Shown: positions 8,562-16,822, numbered from the stretch's first letter. The stretch is 34,242 nucleotides of DNA from Deltaproteobacteria bacterium (GCA_016875405.1 VGRJ01000042.1:1-34242); one strand, 5' to 3'. The notes: generated from the letters alone by a model not told the origin. Numbers and translations are program-made.

Positions 8562-8601
8562 CCGCAGGCGAGCTCCGCCGGCGTGCGACCGCTCGTTTGC
8601 C

Positions 8602-9339
8602 ATGCCGCGCCCCGCAACGCGCCTCGCTCTGCAACGCCTCGACTCGACGGCGCTCCTCGTATCGCGTCATCCCATCGGCGAGGCCGACCTCGTCGTCCGG
8701 CTATTCACGGAGTCGAGCGGGATGATCGGCGTCATCGCGCGCAACGCCCGCCGCTCTGCGAAGCGCTTCGGCGCACTCGAGCCGATGCATGTCCTCAAGG
8801 TTCGCGTCGAATCGTCGCCGCTTCGGGATCTCGGGACGCTCGCCGAGGCCTCGCTCGAACGCCCGCGCATCGGGATCACCGCGCGGCTCGACACGCTCGA
8901 GGCGGCGGGGCAGGCCCTGCGATGGCTCCGTCGCGCGGCTCCGACGCGTAGCAGCGAGCCCGAGCTGTGGCGTGAGGTGAACGCGCTCCTCGACGAGCTC
9001 GACGCCCTCCCGGCCACAGGAGCCAAGCGCGTCGGCAGCCTGCTCGCGGGCAGCGGCCTTCGGATGCTGGCCGCGACGGGGTGGGCGCTCGAGCTGTCAC
9101 GCTGCGTTCGGTGCGAGAAGGCTTGCCCCGAGCGCTCGCGATCGATCCTGGACGTCGCAGCTGGAGGCATCGTCTGTCGCGCCTGCGGGGGACGCGGGGA
9201 GGTCCTCTCGGCCGCCGAGCGGCACGCCTTCCTCCGCGCCGCGGACGGCGATCCGGACGCGCTGGTCGAAGGCTCGAGCCGAGCGATCGACGTAGTCGAG
9301 CGCGCGCTCGAGGTCCACGGTCGCGGGGAGGCCACGTGA
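8602..9339 (+). CDS. recO: DNA repair protein RecO
   Basis: A 245-residue protein. The N-terminal OB-fold (TALLVSRHPIGEADLVVRLF, then GMIGVIARNARRS) precedes a helical domain and a zinc-finger-like cluster with cysteines at 168, 171, 175, 192 and 195 (CVRCEKAC, VCRACGG). RecO binds single-stranded DNA and RecR and loads RecA onto SSB-coated gaps in the RecFOR pathway. Length and order of parts are normal for the family. Its stop TGA overlaps the GTG start of the downstream PfkB kinase (GTGA), so the two are translationally coupled, although no functional link between repair and the sugar kinase is evident. Confidence 0.9.
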   Translation: MPRPATRLALQRLDSTALLVSRHPIGEADLVVRLFTESSGMIGVIARNARRSAKRFGALEPMHVLKVRVESSPLRDLGTLAEASLERPRIGITARLDTLEAAGQALRWLRRAAPTRSSEPELWREVNALLDELDALPATGAKRVGSLLAGSGLRMLAATGWALELSRCVRCEKACPERSRSILDVAAGGIVCRACGGRGEVLSAAERHAFLRAADGDPDALVEGSSRAIDVVERALEVHGRGEAT

Positions 9340-10208
9340 TCCTCTCGCTCGGCGAGCTCCTCTGGGACGTGCACGTCGAGCCTGGAGGGACCCTTGAGAC
9401 GGGTGAGCGCCTGCGCCGTATCCCCGGCGGCGCGAGCTCCAACGTCGCGCTCGAGCTTGCGCGCCGAGGCCTCGAGGTCGCCGTAGCGGGCGCGCTGAGC
9501 GACGACGCGATGGGCCGAGGGCTCGCCGACGCGCTTCGTGCCGAAGGCATCGATACGACCCGCATCGTCCACGCACCGGGTCGGACCGGCGTGGTATTCC
9601 TTGATCGAAATCAAACCTCACACGAGCGCTTCGTCAGCTATCGACCGAGCGTCGACGGGTTCCGCGGAACGACCTTGCCGCCGGAGCTCCGTGCGCTCCA
9701 CGTCGCCGCACTGCACCCGAACCTCGACGAACTCTCGGCGTATGTCGAGCTCGCCTCCGAAGCGCGGCGGCGCGGCGCCTGGGTCATCGTCGACGCCAAC
9801 GTGCGCCCACTTCCCTGGCGCGAAGGGCTCGCCACCGCCACCGCGGCTCGGCTCGCAGACCTCCTCGCGACCGTCGATGTCCTGAAGGCGAGCGACTCCG
9901 ACCTCGCCGTGCTCGACGCCGGGATGGGCGACACCGTTGCGCACGTCGTCGCGTCTGGAGGCACCTGTTTCGTGACGCGCGGAGCTGCGCCGACCGACGC
10001 GTCGGGCCGCTGGGGCACCCTCTCGCACCGCCCTCCGCAGGTCGAGCTCGTCCGCTCGATCGGCGCGGGCGATGCGTTCGTCGCCGGGTTGCTCGGCCAC
10101 CTCGTCCAGGCACCCCGCTCGCAGACGCCGGGCGACGAGGCCTTCTGGTCGGCAAGCCTCGCGGCAGCCCACGAGAGCGCAGCGAGGCGCATCACCTCGG
10201 TGTGGTGA
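9336..10208 (+). CDS. PfkB-family carbohydrate kinase
   Basis: A 290-residue ribokinase/PfkB-fold kinase. IPGGASSNVALELARRG (29-45) is the substrate-binding glycine motif near the N-terminus. GAGDAFVAGLLG (243-254), with D246 as catalytic base, is the ATP-site signature near the C-terminus. VIVDANVRPLPW (150-161) resembles the fructokinase-type D-N-R motif, so a fructose-like hexose is the best guess for substrate, but the family is broad. The GTG at 9336-9338 is well supported: GGGGAGG ends six bases upstream and the codon overlaps the recO stop. Longer frames upstream run through recO in another frame and are not real. Confidence 0.87.
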   Translation: MILSLGELLWDVHVEPGGTLETGERLRRIPGGASSNVALELARRGLEVAVAGALSDDAMGRGLADALRAEGIDTTRIVHAPGRTGVVFLDRNQTSHERFVSYRPSVDGFRGTTLPPELRALHVAALHPNLDELSAYVELASEARRRGAWVIVDANVRPLPWREGLATATAARLADLLATVDVLKASDSDLAVLDAGMGDTVAHVVASGGTCFVTRGAAPTDASGRWGTLSHRPPQVELVRSIGAGDAFVAGLLGHLVQAPRSQTPGDEAFWSASLAAAHESAARRITSVW

Positions 10209-10249
10209 CGCGCGACCGCGGTGCTTCGTGCTAGCGTTCGGCAAGCGTC

Positions 10250-10756
10250 ATGCGAAGCTCTTCCCTCACCCTCGTTGCCCTGCCCTCCGTCGCGCTCCTC
10301 GCCCTCGCCTGTGGCGGCAAGGCCGTGGTCGAGCCACCGCTCCCCACCGGTGCGGGCGGTGGCGGCGGCGCCGGGACCTCGGCCGGCAATGGTGCCTCCG
10401 CCACGATCGCGGTGTCGACCACCGTGACCACGTCGACGACGACCAGCGGGTGCGCCGATCTCGTGGCCCAGTACGCCGCGGTCGTCGAAAAGGCGAAGTC
10501 CTGCAACCCGATGGCGAACACAGACGAGTGCAGCAAGCTCATCCCGGAGTCGCTGACGGCGTGTTGCCCAAAGCAGGTCGCGGTCAACGCGATGGCGGCC
10601 GCCGATCTCGATGCGCTCTCCCAGCTTCGCGAGGCCGCAGGCCAGTCAGGCTGCCTCTCGCCCTGCGACGGCGACTGTCCGCCGCCCATCAGCGTGTCGG
10701 GGTCATGCGACTTGGCCACGAGCCGCTGCCAGACGAATGAGAATCTGCCCGACTGA
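10250..10756 (+). CDS. Cysteine-rich lipoprotein, first of a tandem pair
   Basis: A 168-residue protein with a signal peptide ending LLALAC (lipidated C21), then CGGKAVVEPPL and a linker of Gly, Ala, Ser and Thr (about 30-66). The C-terminal domain is cysteine-rich (C68, KSCNP, DECSK, TACCPK, SGCLSPCDGDC, GSCD, RC), which suggests several disulphides outside the cytoplasm. The function is unknown; such anchored, linker-plus-cysteine-domain proteins are common in myxobacterial envelopes. A TAGCGT box at 10232-10237 lies 12 bases before the ATG and could be its -10 element; no ribosome site is clear. The next gene encodes a clear paralogue. Confidence 0.82.
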   Translation: MRSSSLTLVALPSVALLALACGGKAVVEPPLPTGAGGGGGAGTSAGNGASATIAVSTTVTTSTTTSGCADLVAQYAAVVEKAKSCNPMANTDECSKLIPESLTACCPKQVAVNAMAAADLDALSQLREAAGQSGCLSPCDGDCPPPISVSGSCDLATSRCQTNENLPD

Positions 10757-10853
10757 CGGCGTCGTCGACCCGCGAAAGGCCCACGCTGCCAGTGCGAGCC
10801 GGGGCGCGGCCGTCCAGAGTGATCGTCTCGCAATCTTTGAGGAGCGCAGGGCA

Positions 10854-11345
10854 ATGCAACCGTGGAGCTTCAAGGTGCTGGTGCCGATGGCGACGATGGC
10901 GGCCTGCGGCGGGAAGGCCGTGGTCGAGCCCCCCTTGGGTGCGGGCGGGGCGAACGGCACGAGCGTCTCGTCCTCGTCCGAGTCGGAGTCTTTCTCGTAT
11001 GCCTACTCCGCCGATAGCGGCGTGGGCTCGGGCTCGGGGACCTGTGCCAGCGTCGAGGCGGCCTACCAGACCGAGCTCGAGGCGGCGCGCTCCTGCGATC
11101 CGACGGTCGACGCCCTCGTCTGCACGAAGACGGTCCCGAGTTCGCTCTCGGGCTGCTGCCCCACGCGGACCTATGTCAACGCGAGCGCCGCCGACATCGA
11201 CGCGGCCTACAAGGAGCTGAAGTCGTCGTTCGACGACGCCGGTTGCCAGCCGGACTGCAGCGCTTGTCCGCCACGGCTCCCGACGCAAGGGGTGTGCGAC
11301 GCGGCGTCGAGCACCTGCGTCGACGTGCCGGTCCGCCCGGACTGA
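10854..11345 (+). CDS. Cysteine-rich lipoprotein, second of a tandem pair
   Basis: A 163-residue paralogue of the protein just upstream. It has a short signal ending TMAAC (C18), the identical stretch CGGKAVVEPPL, a Gly/Ser/Glu-rich linker (SSSSESESFSYAYS) and the same cysteine framework (CASVEAAY, RSCDP, LVCTK, SGCCPT, AGCQPDCSACPP, GVCD, TC). The start ATG at 10854 is preceded by GAGGAG about ten bases upstream; in-frame codons further up run through the previous gene and the gap. Function unknown. The pair probably arose by tandem duplication with the linkers diverging faster than the anchor and the cysteine domain. Confidence 0.8.
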   Translation: MQPWSFKVLVPMATMAACGGKAVVEPPLGAGGANGTSVSSSSESESFSYAYSADSGVGSGSGTCASVEAAYQTELEAARSCDPTVDALVCTKTVPSSLSGCCPTRTYVNASAADIDAAYKELKSSFDDAGCQPDCSACPPRLPTQGVCDAASSTCVDVPVRPD

Positions 11346-11361
11346 GGAGGACGCGCTCGCC

Positions 11362-11380
11362 CGCCTCGCTCCTCGAGGCG
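11362..11380. terminator. Hairpin between convergent genes, candidate bidirectional terminator
   Basis: CGCCTCG at 11362-11368 pairs with CGAGGCG at 11374-11380 around a five-base loop (CTCCT). It fills most of the 36-base gap between the lipoprotein stop and the aconitase-family stop on the other strand. There is no T-run on either side, so intrinsic termination is only plausible. Confidence 0.45.
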
Positions 11381-11381
11381 C

Positions 11382-13379
11382 TCAGATCGAGTCGGGTGAG
11401 ACGATCGCGCCCGCGACCGCGCTCGCCGCGACGACTAGCGGGCTCGCGAGGTACACCTGGCCGGGGCCGCTCCGCCCTGGAAAATTGCGGTTGATAGCGC
11501 TCACGGTCACCTCGGACTCCGTGAACGAAACGCCCGGCCCCGCCTTGATGCAGGCGCCGCACGACGGGTCGACGAGCTCGACGCCCATCGACTCGAAGAG
11601 CGATACGTAGCCCTTCTCTTCGGCGTAGCGGCGAATGTCTTGCGAGCCGAATTGGATGTAGAGGTGCACCCCCTCGGCGAGGCGCTTGCCGTGCTCCTTC
11701 GCGCGCTGAAGCACGCTGGCGTACATGTCCATGTCGGCCTTCTTGCCACCGGTGCACGACCCGCCGTACGCGATGTCGATCTTGATCGGAGTCTCGAGGA
11801 GCAACCGTAGCGGCACGCCGTTGCGCGGGTCGCCGGGAGTCGCGACCATCGGCTCGATCGCCGAGAGATCGACCTCGAAGCTGTGCGCGTAGACGGCGTC
11901 CGGATCGGCGTTCACGATGCGCGCACGCACGGCGTCGGCGTCGAGGCCGCGCCGCGTGACGAGGTAATCGACGACGACCTCGTCGGCCTCGATGATCCCC
12001 GTGAAGCCGCCAGCCTCGACCGCCATGTTGGTGAGGGTCGAGCGCTCGTCGAGCGAGAGCCCCGCGAGGCCCGGGCCGGAGAACTCGAGCACCTTGCCGA
12101 TCCCGTCGCCGCTGCGCCAGAACGGCTGCGACAGCAGGTAGAGCATGACGTCCTTCGCGGTGACGCCGAACCGGAGCGCCCCGCGGAGGATGAAGCGCAC
12201 GCTCTCGGGCACCGCCAGCCGCACGTCGCGCGTGTACCAGGCGTTTGCCATGTCGGTCGAGCCGACGCCGAAGGCGAAGCAGCCGAGCGAGCCGGCCATG
12301 CAGGTGTGCGAATCAGTCCCCGCGACAACGTCGCCCGGGAGCGCGAGCTCCTCGATCACCTTGTTGTGGCAGATCGCCTCCGAGCCCACCGTGCGGCCGT
12401 CGCGCTGAACTTCACCGTAGAGCTTGATGCCTTGGCGCTGCGAGAACGCCGCCTGCACGGACTCGAGCTCCGCCGCTTGAGCCTTGAGGCCCATCTCGAC
12501 GTGCTTCTTCGGCATCACGAGATCAAGGAACGTGAGGTGATCGCGGAAGGCGAACACCGACTCGGGGTGCGTCACCTTGGCGTCCTTGCCGAGCGCGGCG
12601 ACGAACAGCGACTCGGCCATCGGCGTCACGTACTCGTGGCTGAACCGGACGTCCGCGCGAACGAACAGCGAGTCGCCGGGGGTCACCGCCGGGACGCCGA
12701 CGACGCCGGTCTTCGCATCGACGATCGCGTGACGCGCGATGATCTTCTCGCACAGGGTCATCGGGCGAGCGGGGGTCTCGATGGCCGGCGGCGCGACCTC
12801 ACCGGCGAGGCGCGCCTTGTTGTAGTTGAAGAGACCGCCGTACTCGACGACGTCGGCGCTGATGCGATCGAGGCCCTTCGTGAACTCTTCGATCGGGAGC
12901 TCATCGCCGCGCTCGATCCGATCGAGGAGCGAGAAATCCGTGGTGGTGAGGAGGCCGATGTTCTGGCAATTCTGGCGGTAGATCTTCTCGATGTTGCGCG
13001 CCACGACGAGCTGAACACCGCACTCGCGCTCCGAGTAGGGCGCCGTCTCGCGCGAGCTGCCGCAGCCCTTCGAGCGGCCGCTCACGATGACGCCGAAGCC
13101 GCCGTTCTTGATCGAGTCGCGCTCGACCTTGTTGCCGCGGAGACCGACGAGACAGTACCGCGCGAGCGTCTCATCGTAATAGTAGCAGACCCAGCCCGGG
13201 GTCAGCTCGTCGGTGGAGATGTTGTCGATGAGCGCATCTGCGTCGGGTCGCTCGCCGAGCGTGTCGCCCTTCAGCTGGCGTTCGAGCGCCTCGAGATCCT
13301 TCGTCAGCCAGAGGACGCGGCCGTGGATCCGGACGGACTTCCTGCGAGCGATGGGCATGCGAAATCCGTAGTCGATCAT
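11382..13379 (-). CDS. Aconitase/isopropylmalate-isomerase family protein, swivel domain fused ahead of the catalytic domain
   Basis: A 665-residue protein. Residues about 15-165 are the small-subunit (LeuD-type) swivel domain, with IDNISTDELTPGW and SGRSKGCGSSRETAPYSE. The large-subunit (LeuC-type) part starts near 205 (PMTLCEKIIARHAIVD) and holds GTDSHTCMAGSLG, GGSCTGGKKAD and DPSCGACIKAGPG. The cysteines in SCTGG and SCGAC fit the three ligands of the [4Fe-4S] cluster. The usual SCTN is SCTGG here. Ordinary AcnA has the swivel last; AcnB has it before the catalytic domains but after a HEAT-like domain absent here. The protein should isomerise a hydroxy-acid (citrate, isopropylmalate or homologue); which one cannot be told. 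The ATG at 13377-13379 was chosen; a GTG at 13412 or the ATG at 13358 are alternatives. Confidence 0.82.
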   Translation of the reverse strand: MIDYGFRMPIARRKSVRIHGRVLWLTKDLEALERQLKGDTLGERPDADALIDNISTDELTPGWVCYYYDETLARYCLVGLRGNKVERDSIKNGGFGVIVSGRSKGCGSSRETAPYSERECGVQLVVARNIEKIYRQNCQNIGLLTTTDFSLLDRIERGDELPIEEFTKGLDRISADVVEYGGLFNYNKARLAGEVAPPAIETPARPMTLCEKIIARHAIVDAKTGVVGVPAVTPGDSLFVRADVRFSHEYVTPMAESLFVAALGKDAKVTHPESVFAFRDHLTFLDLVMPKKHVEMGLKAQAAELESVQAAFSQRQGIKLYGEVQRDGRTVGSEAICHNKVIEELALPGDVVAGTDSHTCMAGSLGCFAFGVGSTDMANAWYTRDVRLAVPESVRFILRGALRFGVTAKDVMLYLLSQPFWRSGDGIGKVLEFSGPGLAGLSLDERSTLTNMAVEAGGFTGIIEADEVVVDYLVTRRGLDADAVRARIVNADPDAVYAHSFEVDLSAIEPMVATPGDPRNGVPLRLLLETPIKIDIAYGGSCTGGKKADMDMYASVLQRAKEHGKRLAEGVHLYIQFGSQDIRRYAEEKGYVSLFESMGVELVDPSCGACIKAGPGVSFTESEVTVSAINRNFPGRSGPGQVYLASPLVVAASAVAGAIVSPDSI

Positions 13380-13476
13380 GACGAGGTTTGAAAGCACGTG
13401 CGCGCGTGACACGGCGCGTCAGTCCGCGTGACGAAGCAGCGTCCGTGCCTCGCCATTTGTGACAGGATGGTCCGCG

Positions 13477-14544
13477 ATGAAGGGCGGACGCGCGAGCGGA
13501 GGCACGGCGTCGACGCGACGAGTGAGCCTCCTACTCGTCGTCGCCGCGGAGCTCGCGGGCTGCTGTGCGTTCTCGGGGCCGCGGCACGTTGGCGCGCCGA
13601 ACGATCACTTCGACGGCGCACGCTTCGTGAACCGCGATCCGACCCGAATGCCCGAGGCTGGCGAGATGATGCGGTGGGCCGCGACGCGCGAGAAGGGGCC
13701 GTGGCCGTCGGCGCCGTGGCTCGCTCCGGGACCTCGTCCCGTCGAGCGCGTGGGTCGGGGGGAGCTGCGCGTGACGTGGGTCGGACACGCGACGGTGCTC
13801 GTGCAGATCGACGGGCTAAACCTGCTCACCGATCCGATCTGGTCCGAGCGCGCGACGCCGGTCGACGGTGTCGGCCCGAGCCGCGCGAATCCTGCCGGCA
13901 TTCGGTTCGAGGACCTGCCGCCGATCGACGCCGTGCTGGTCAGCCACGACCACTACGATCACCTCGATATGCCCACGCTCTTGCGGCTCGGCGAGCGCCA
14001 CCACCCGCGGTTCGTGGTCGGGCTTGGCAACCGCGAGCTGCTCGAGGACGAGGGGCTCGAGCGCGTGACGGAGCTCGACTGGTGGGATCGCCTCGAGCTC
14101 GGGCGCGGCGCGGCGGTGTCGATGGTCCCCGCGCAGCACTTCTCGATGCGAGGGCTCTGCGATCGCGACGCGACGCTGTGGGGCGGCTACGTCCTGACGA
14201 CGCGGGCGGGCAGCGTCTACTTCGCTGGCGACACGGGAGCGGGCACGCATTTCGCCGCCATTCGCGAGCGATTTGGGCCTCCGCGCCTTGCCCTCCTGCC
14301 GATCGGCGCCTACCAGCCGCGTTGGGTGATGGAGGCCATGCACATGGGCCCCGCAGATGCGGTCGAGGCTCACCGCGTACTCGCCGCGCGGACGAGCGTC
14401 GCGGTCCACTTCGACACGTTTCCGCTCGCCGACGATGGTCACGGCGACGCGCCGGCCGAGCTAGCGGCCGTACGCGCGAGGACGGGGACGGCGGCCGACT
14501 CGTTCCTCGTACCGCAGCTGGGATTCGCGCTCGACCTGCCCTGA
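13477..14544 (+). CDS. MBL-fold metallohydrolase lipoprotein, NAPE-PLD/RomA-like
   Basis: A 355-residue protein. A lipoprotein signal (STRRVSLLLVVAAELAGCC, C29) precedes a metallo-beta-lactamase fold of the NAPE-phospholipase D type: VTWVGHATVLVQIDGLNLLTDP, metal site SHDHYDHLD, a later histidine in PAQHFS, the bridging aspartate in FAGDTGAG, and a final histidine in AVHFDTF. Bacterial members are poorly characterised hydrolases, some annotated as outer-membrane RomA; phosphodiester cleavage of a lipid is an inference. The ATG at 13477 follows AGGA about ten bases upstream; an in-frame GTG at 13459 would add six residues. CAGGAT eight bases before the ATG resembles the leaderless boxes seen elsewhere in the window, with the first T replaced. 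It is divergent from the aconitase-family gene. Confidence 0.87.
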   Translation: MKGGRASGGTASTRRVSLLLVVAAELAGCCAFSGPRHVGAPNDHFDGARFVNRDPTRMPEAGEMMRWAATREKGPWPSAPWLAPGPRPVERVGRGELRVTWVGHATVLVQIDGLNLLTDPIWSERATPVDGVGPSRANPAGIRFEDLPPIDAVLVSHDHYDHLDMPTLLRLGERHHPRFVVGLGNRELLEDEGLERVTELDWWDRLELGRGAAVSMVPAQHFSMRGLCDRDATLWGGYVLTTRAGSVYFAGDTGAGTHFAAIRERFGPPRLALLPIGAYQPRWVMEAMHMGPADAVEAHRVLAARTSVAVHFDTFPLADDGHGDAPAELAAVRARTGTAADSFLVPQLGFALDLP

Positions 14545-14552
14545 GCTCGCCC

Positions 14553-14592
14553 TCAGCGCTCCGACGCAGACGTCAGCGCTCCGACGCAGACG
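14553..14592. repeat. Two perfect 20-bp direct repeats between convergent genes
   Basis: TCAGCGCTCCGACGCAGACG at 14553-14572 is repeated exactly at 14573-14592, and TCAG of a third copy overlaps the stop codon of the next, minus-strand gene. The unit includes the palindrome AGCGCT. The 48-base gap is otherwise empty. Confidence 0.9.
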
Positions 14593-14853
14593 TCAGCCGG
14601 TCTCTTCGCGAGGCGTCGCCACGAGGGCCTCGAGCCAGTGCATGACGCGCTCACCGCTCGCGTCGACGGCTCGCGGATGCGCGGCTGCGACGAGGCGACG
14701 AAGCTCCGCGTCCTCGAGGACCTCGAGCACCAGCGCTTCTTGGGCCCACGCGAGCTCTGTGGGTGAAAGGAGCTCACGGTACGGCGCGAGCGCGCGCTCG
14801 ACCTCCACGACGAGGAAGGGGTCCTCGAGACAGGGCACCTTCGAAGAGCTCAT
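14593..14853 (-). CDS. Small helical protein of unknown function
   Basis: An 86-residue, leucine- and glutamate-rich protein with no signal peptide or membrane segment. Predicted amphipathic helices include VVEVERALAPYRELLSPTEL, WAQEALVLEVLEDAELRRLV and VMHWLEALVA. I do not recognise the family. The ATG at 14851-14853 has GGAGG four bases upstream, an unusually good ribosome site for this window, which supports it as a real gene and fixes the start against the longer frame beginning at 14892. It lies 104 bases downstream of etfA on the same strand. Confidence 0.6.
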   Translation of the reverse strand: MSSSKVPCLEDPFLVVEVERALAPYRELLSPTELAWAQEALVLEVLEDAELRRLVAAAHPRAVDASGERVMHWLEALVATPREETG

Positions 14854-14922
14854 GACGCCTCCATGAAAGGCCATCGCCGACCGCATCGTCAAGCGACGCG
14901 GACGGCGACTCGAGGTTTGTTG

Positions 14923-14938
14923 CTCGTGGGGCCACGAG
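14923..14938 (-). terminator. Hairpin downstream of etfA, candidate terminator
   Basis: CTCGTGG at 14923-14929 and CCACGAG at 14932-14938 form a compact stem, best drawn as six pairs closing a GGGC loop. It begins about 20 bases past the etfA stop. There is no T-run after it on the minus strand, so read-through into the small gene is possible. Confidence 0.4.
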
Positions 14939-14957
14939 GACCGCGGGCCCTGATGAG

Positions 14958-15932
14958 TCAGCCAGCCTTGATGGCGCGGACCTTCTCGGCCAACTCAGGC
15001 ACGGCCTTGAAGAGATCGGTCACCAGGCCGTAGTCGGTGATCTGAAAGATCGGCGCATCGCCGTCCTTGTTGATCGACACGATGACCTTGCTGCTCTTCA
15101 TCCCCGCGAGGTGCTGGATCGCACCGCTGATGCCGATCGCGAAGTAGAGGCCCGGGGCGACGACCTTGCCGGTCTGACCAACCTGGAGGTCAGACGCGCA
15201 GTAGCCGTTGTCACAGGCCGCGCGGCTCGCGCCGATCGCGGCACCGAAGGCGTCGGCGAGCGGGTTCAACAGGTCGTAGAACTGCTCCTTCAGCGCGCGC
15301 CCGCCGGCGACGACGACGCTGGCCTCCGCCAGCTCGGGGCGCTCGTTCTTTACCTGGTCGAACTTGACCCGCTCGATGCGGGCCCCAGCCTGACCGGCCG
15401 CGACCACCGCCACCTTCTCAATGGGAGCCGCCGCCCCCGTCGCCTCGGCAGCCGCGAACGCGCTCTGGCGCACGGACACGACCTGGACCGCGGAGTCGAT
15501 GACGCAGACGCCGAACGCGTTCCCTGCGTACATAGGGCGCTTATAGTGGAGCGTCCCTCCGCTCGCGCTCACCTCGGTGATGTCGGCGGCGTAGCCCGCC
15601 TCGAGCTTCCCGGCGACGCGCGGCAAGAGGTCCTTGCCGAAAGCGCTCGCTGCCGCGACCACGACCCCGAAGTCCTTCGCAACGGCGGCGACGGTGGGCG
15701 CGTAGGTCTCCGCGAGGTAGTGCTCGAGGGAGGCGTCCTCCGCGACGAGCACCTTCGCGGCGCCGAGCTTCGAGAGCTCTTCGGCGGCGCTCCCGGCGCT
15801 CGAGCCGAGCACCAGGATCGAATAGCTGCCGCCAAGCGCAGTCGCGGCGGTGCGAGCGAAGGTCACGGCCGAGTGGGTGGTCTTCTTGACCTTGCCCTCC
15901 GCGAACTCTGCAACGACGAGTACGTTTGCCAT
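14958..15932 (-). CDS. etfA: Electron transfer flavoprotein, alpha subunit
   Basis: A 324-residue protein. The N-terminal half is the ETF alpha/beta domain (MANVLVVAEFAEGKVKK). The C-terminal half is the FAD-binding domain, with VVAGGRALK, VGQTGKVVAPGLYFAIGISG, AIQHLAGMKSSKVIVSINKD and the family end APIFQITDYGLVTDLFKAVP. EtfA pairs with EtfB to carry electrons from acyl-CoA and other dehydrogenases to ETF-quinone oxidoreductase. The ATG at 15930-15932 has AAGGA about ten bases upstream. It follows etfB by 27 bases on the same strand, so the two form one transcript with beta first. Confidence 0.95.
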   Translation of the reverse strand: MANVLVVAEFAEGKVKKTTHSAVTFARTAATALGGSYSILVLGSSAGSAAEELSKLGAAKVLVAEDASLEHYLAETYAPTVAAVAKDFGVVVAAASAFGKDLLPRVAGKLEAGYAADITEVSASGGTLHYKRPMYAGNAFGVCVIDSAVQVVSVRQSAFAAAEATGAAAPIEKVAVVAAGQAGARIERVKFDQVKNERPELAEASVVVAGGRALKEQFYDLLNPLADAFGAAIGASRAACDNGYCASDLQVGQTGKVVAPGLYFAIGISGAIQHLAGMKSSKVIVSINKDGDAPIFQITDYGLVTDLFKAVPELAEKVRAIKAG

Positions 15933-15959
15933 GGTCTTAGTCCTTCCGTTCGTCGAGGG

Positions 15960-16784
15960 TCAGATGACCTTCGCCTCGTTCTTGAGTTTGTCGAGCAGCG
16001 CGTCCACATCGGCGACCTTCGAGCCGGCCTTGCGGGCGGGCGGGGCCTCGTACTTCACATAGCGGATGCGCGGTTTCTCGGCGGTGAGATCGCTGAGATT
16101 CTTCGTGTCGAGGGGCTTCTTTCGTGCCTGCATAATCGCGGGCAGTGGCGCGAAACGAACGCCCTCGTTGTACTTGAACGCCTTGTCGGTGGAGGCCGAG
16201 TAGACGCTGGTCGGCGCGACGACGCGCAGGTCGACCGTGAGGACCGCGGGGAACTTCACCCGCACCTCGAGAACACCGCCGTCGACCTCGCGACCGACGA
16301 GCACCGCGCCCGCTTCTTCACGGACGGTCGCAGCGAACGCTGCCTGCGGCCAGTCGAGGAGCTCGGCGAGGATCTGCCCGACCTGGTTCGAGTCGCCGTC
16401 GACGGCCTGCTTGCCGAGCACGACGAGGTCTGGCTTCTCGGCCTCGACGAGCTTGGCAATGGCCTTCGCGACGACGAGGCCGTCGAGCTGTTCGTCCGTG
16501 CACTCGACGCGGATCGCGCGGTCTGCGCCGGTCGCGAGCGCGCTGCGGAGCGTGGTCTCGACGTCCTTCGGTCCGAAGCTGACGACGACGACCTCACCCT
16601 TACGCACCTTCGTGGTCTTCCCGTCCTCGGTGAGGCGAAGCGCCGTCTCGAGGGCGTAATCATCGAAGGGGTTGGGCTTCCACTCGAGGCCGGTCGTGTC
16701 GATCTTCGACCCGTCGGCGGGGATCTTCACCTTGTTGGCGTTGTCGGGATCCGCAACGCGCTTGAGAGCGACGAGGATTTTCAC
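15960..16784 (-). CDS. etfB: Electron transfer flavoprotein, beta subunit
   Basis: A 274-residue protein beginning VKILVALKRVADPDNANKVK, with the AMP-binding ETF beta fold: NPFDDYALETALRL, VVVVSFGPKDVETTLRSALA and GKQAVDGDSNQVGQILAELL. The end (DVDALLDKLKNEAKVI) is the typical tail that contacts partner dehydrogenases. The start is the GTG at 16782-16784, which leaves the conserved KILVALKRV at the N-terminus; an in-frame codon at 16818-16820 would add 12 residues with no family match and would fall on the promoter. The GTG lies exactly seven bases after a -10-like TAAACC, so the message may be leaderless. Divergent from nadB. Confidence 0.94.
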   Translation of the reverse strand: MKILVALKRVADPDNANKVKIPADGSKIDTTGLEWKPNPFDDYALETALRLTEDGKTTKVRKGEVVVVSFGPKDVETTLRSALATGADRAIRVECTDEQLDGLVVAKAIAKLVEAEKPDLVVLGKQAVDGDSNQVGQILAELLDWPQAAFAATVREEAGAVLVGREVDGGVLEVRVKFPAVLTVDLRVVAPTSVYSASTDKAFKYNEGVRFAPLPAIMQARKKPLDTKNLSDLTAEKPRIRYVKYEAPPARKAGSKVADVDALLDKLKNEAKVI

Positions 16785-16791
16785 GCCCCAC

Positions 16792-16820
16792 GGTTTATTG
16801 AGAACGACGCACCGAGTCAA
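16792..16820 (-). promoter_or_regulatory. Candidate promoter of etfBA, predicted leaderless
   Basis: Read on the minus strand, TTGACT (16815-16820), a 17-bp spacer and TAAACC (16792-16797) are followed by seven bases (16785-16791) and then the etfB GTG. This is standard sigma-70 spacing with the start point falling at or next to the first base of the gene. The -35 is strong; the -10 matches at its TA and A positions only. Confidence 0.55.
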
Positions 16821-16822
16821 GG

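Noticed and set aside
6972-8603. Minus-strand frame with LRVRVG repeats
   Set aside because: This is the reverse reading of the grpE 18-bp repeats joined to argD in a wrong frame.
11883-13391. A 502-codon plus-strand frame opposite the aconitase-family gene
   Set aside because: A shadow of that gene; the motifs are on the minus strand.
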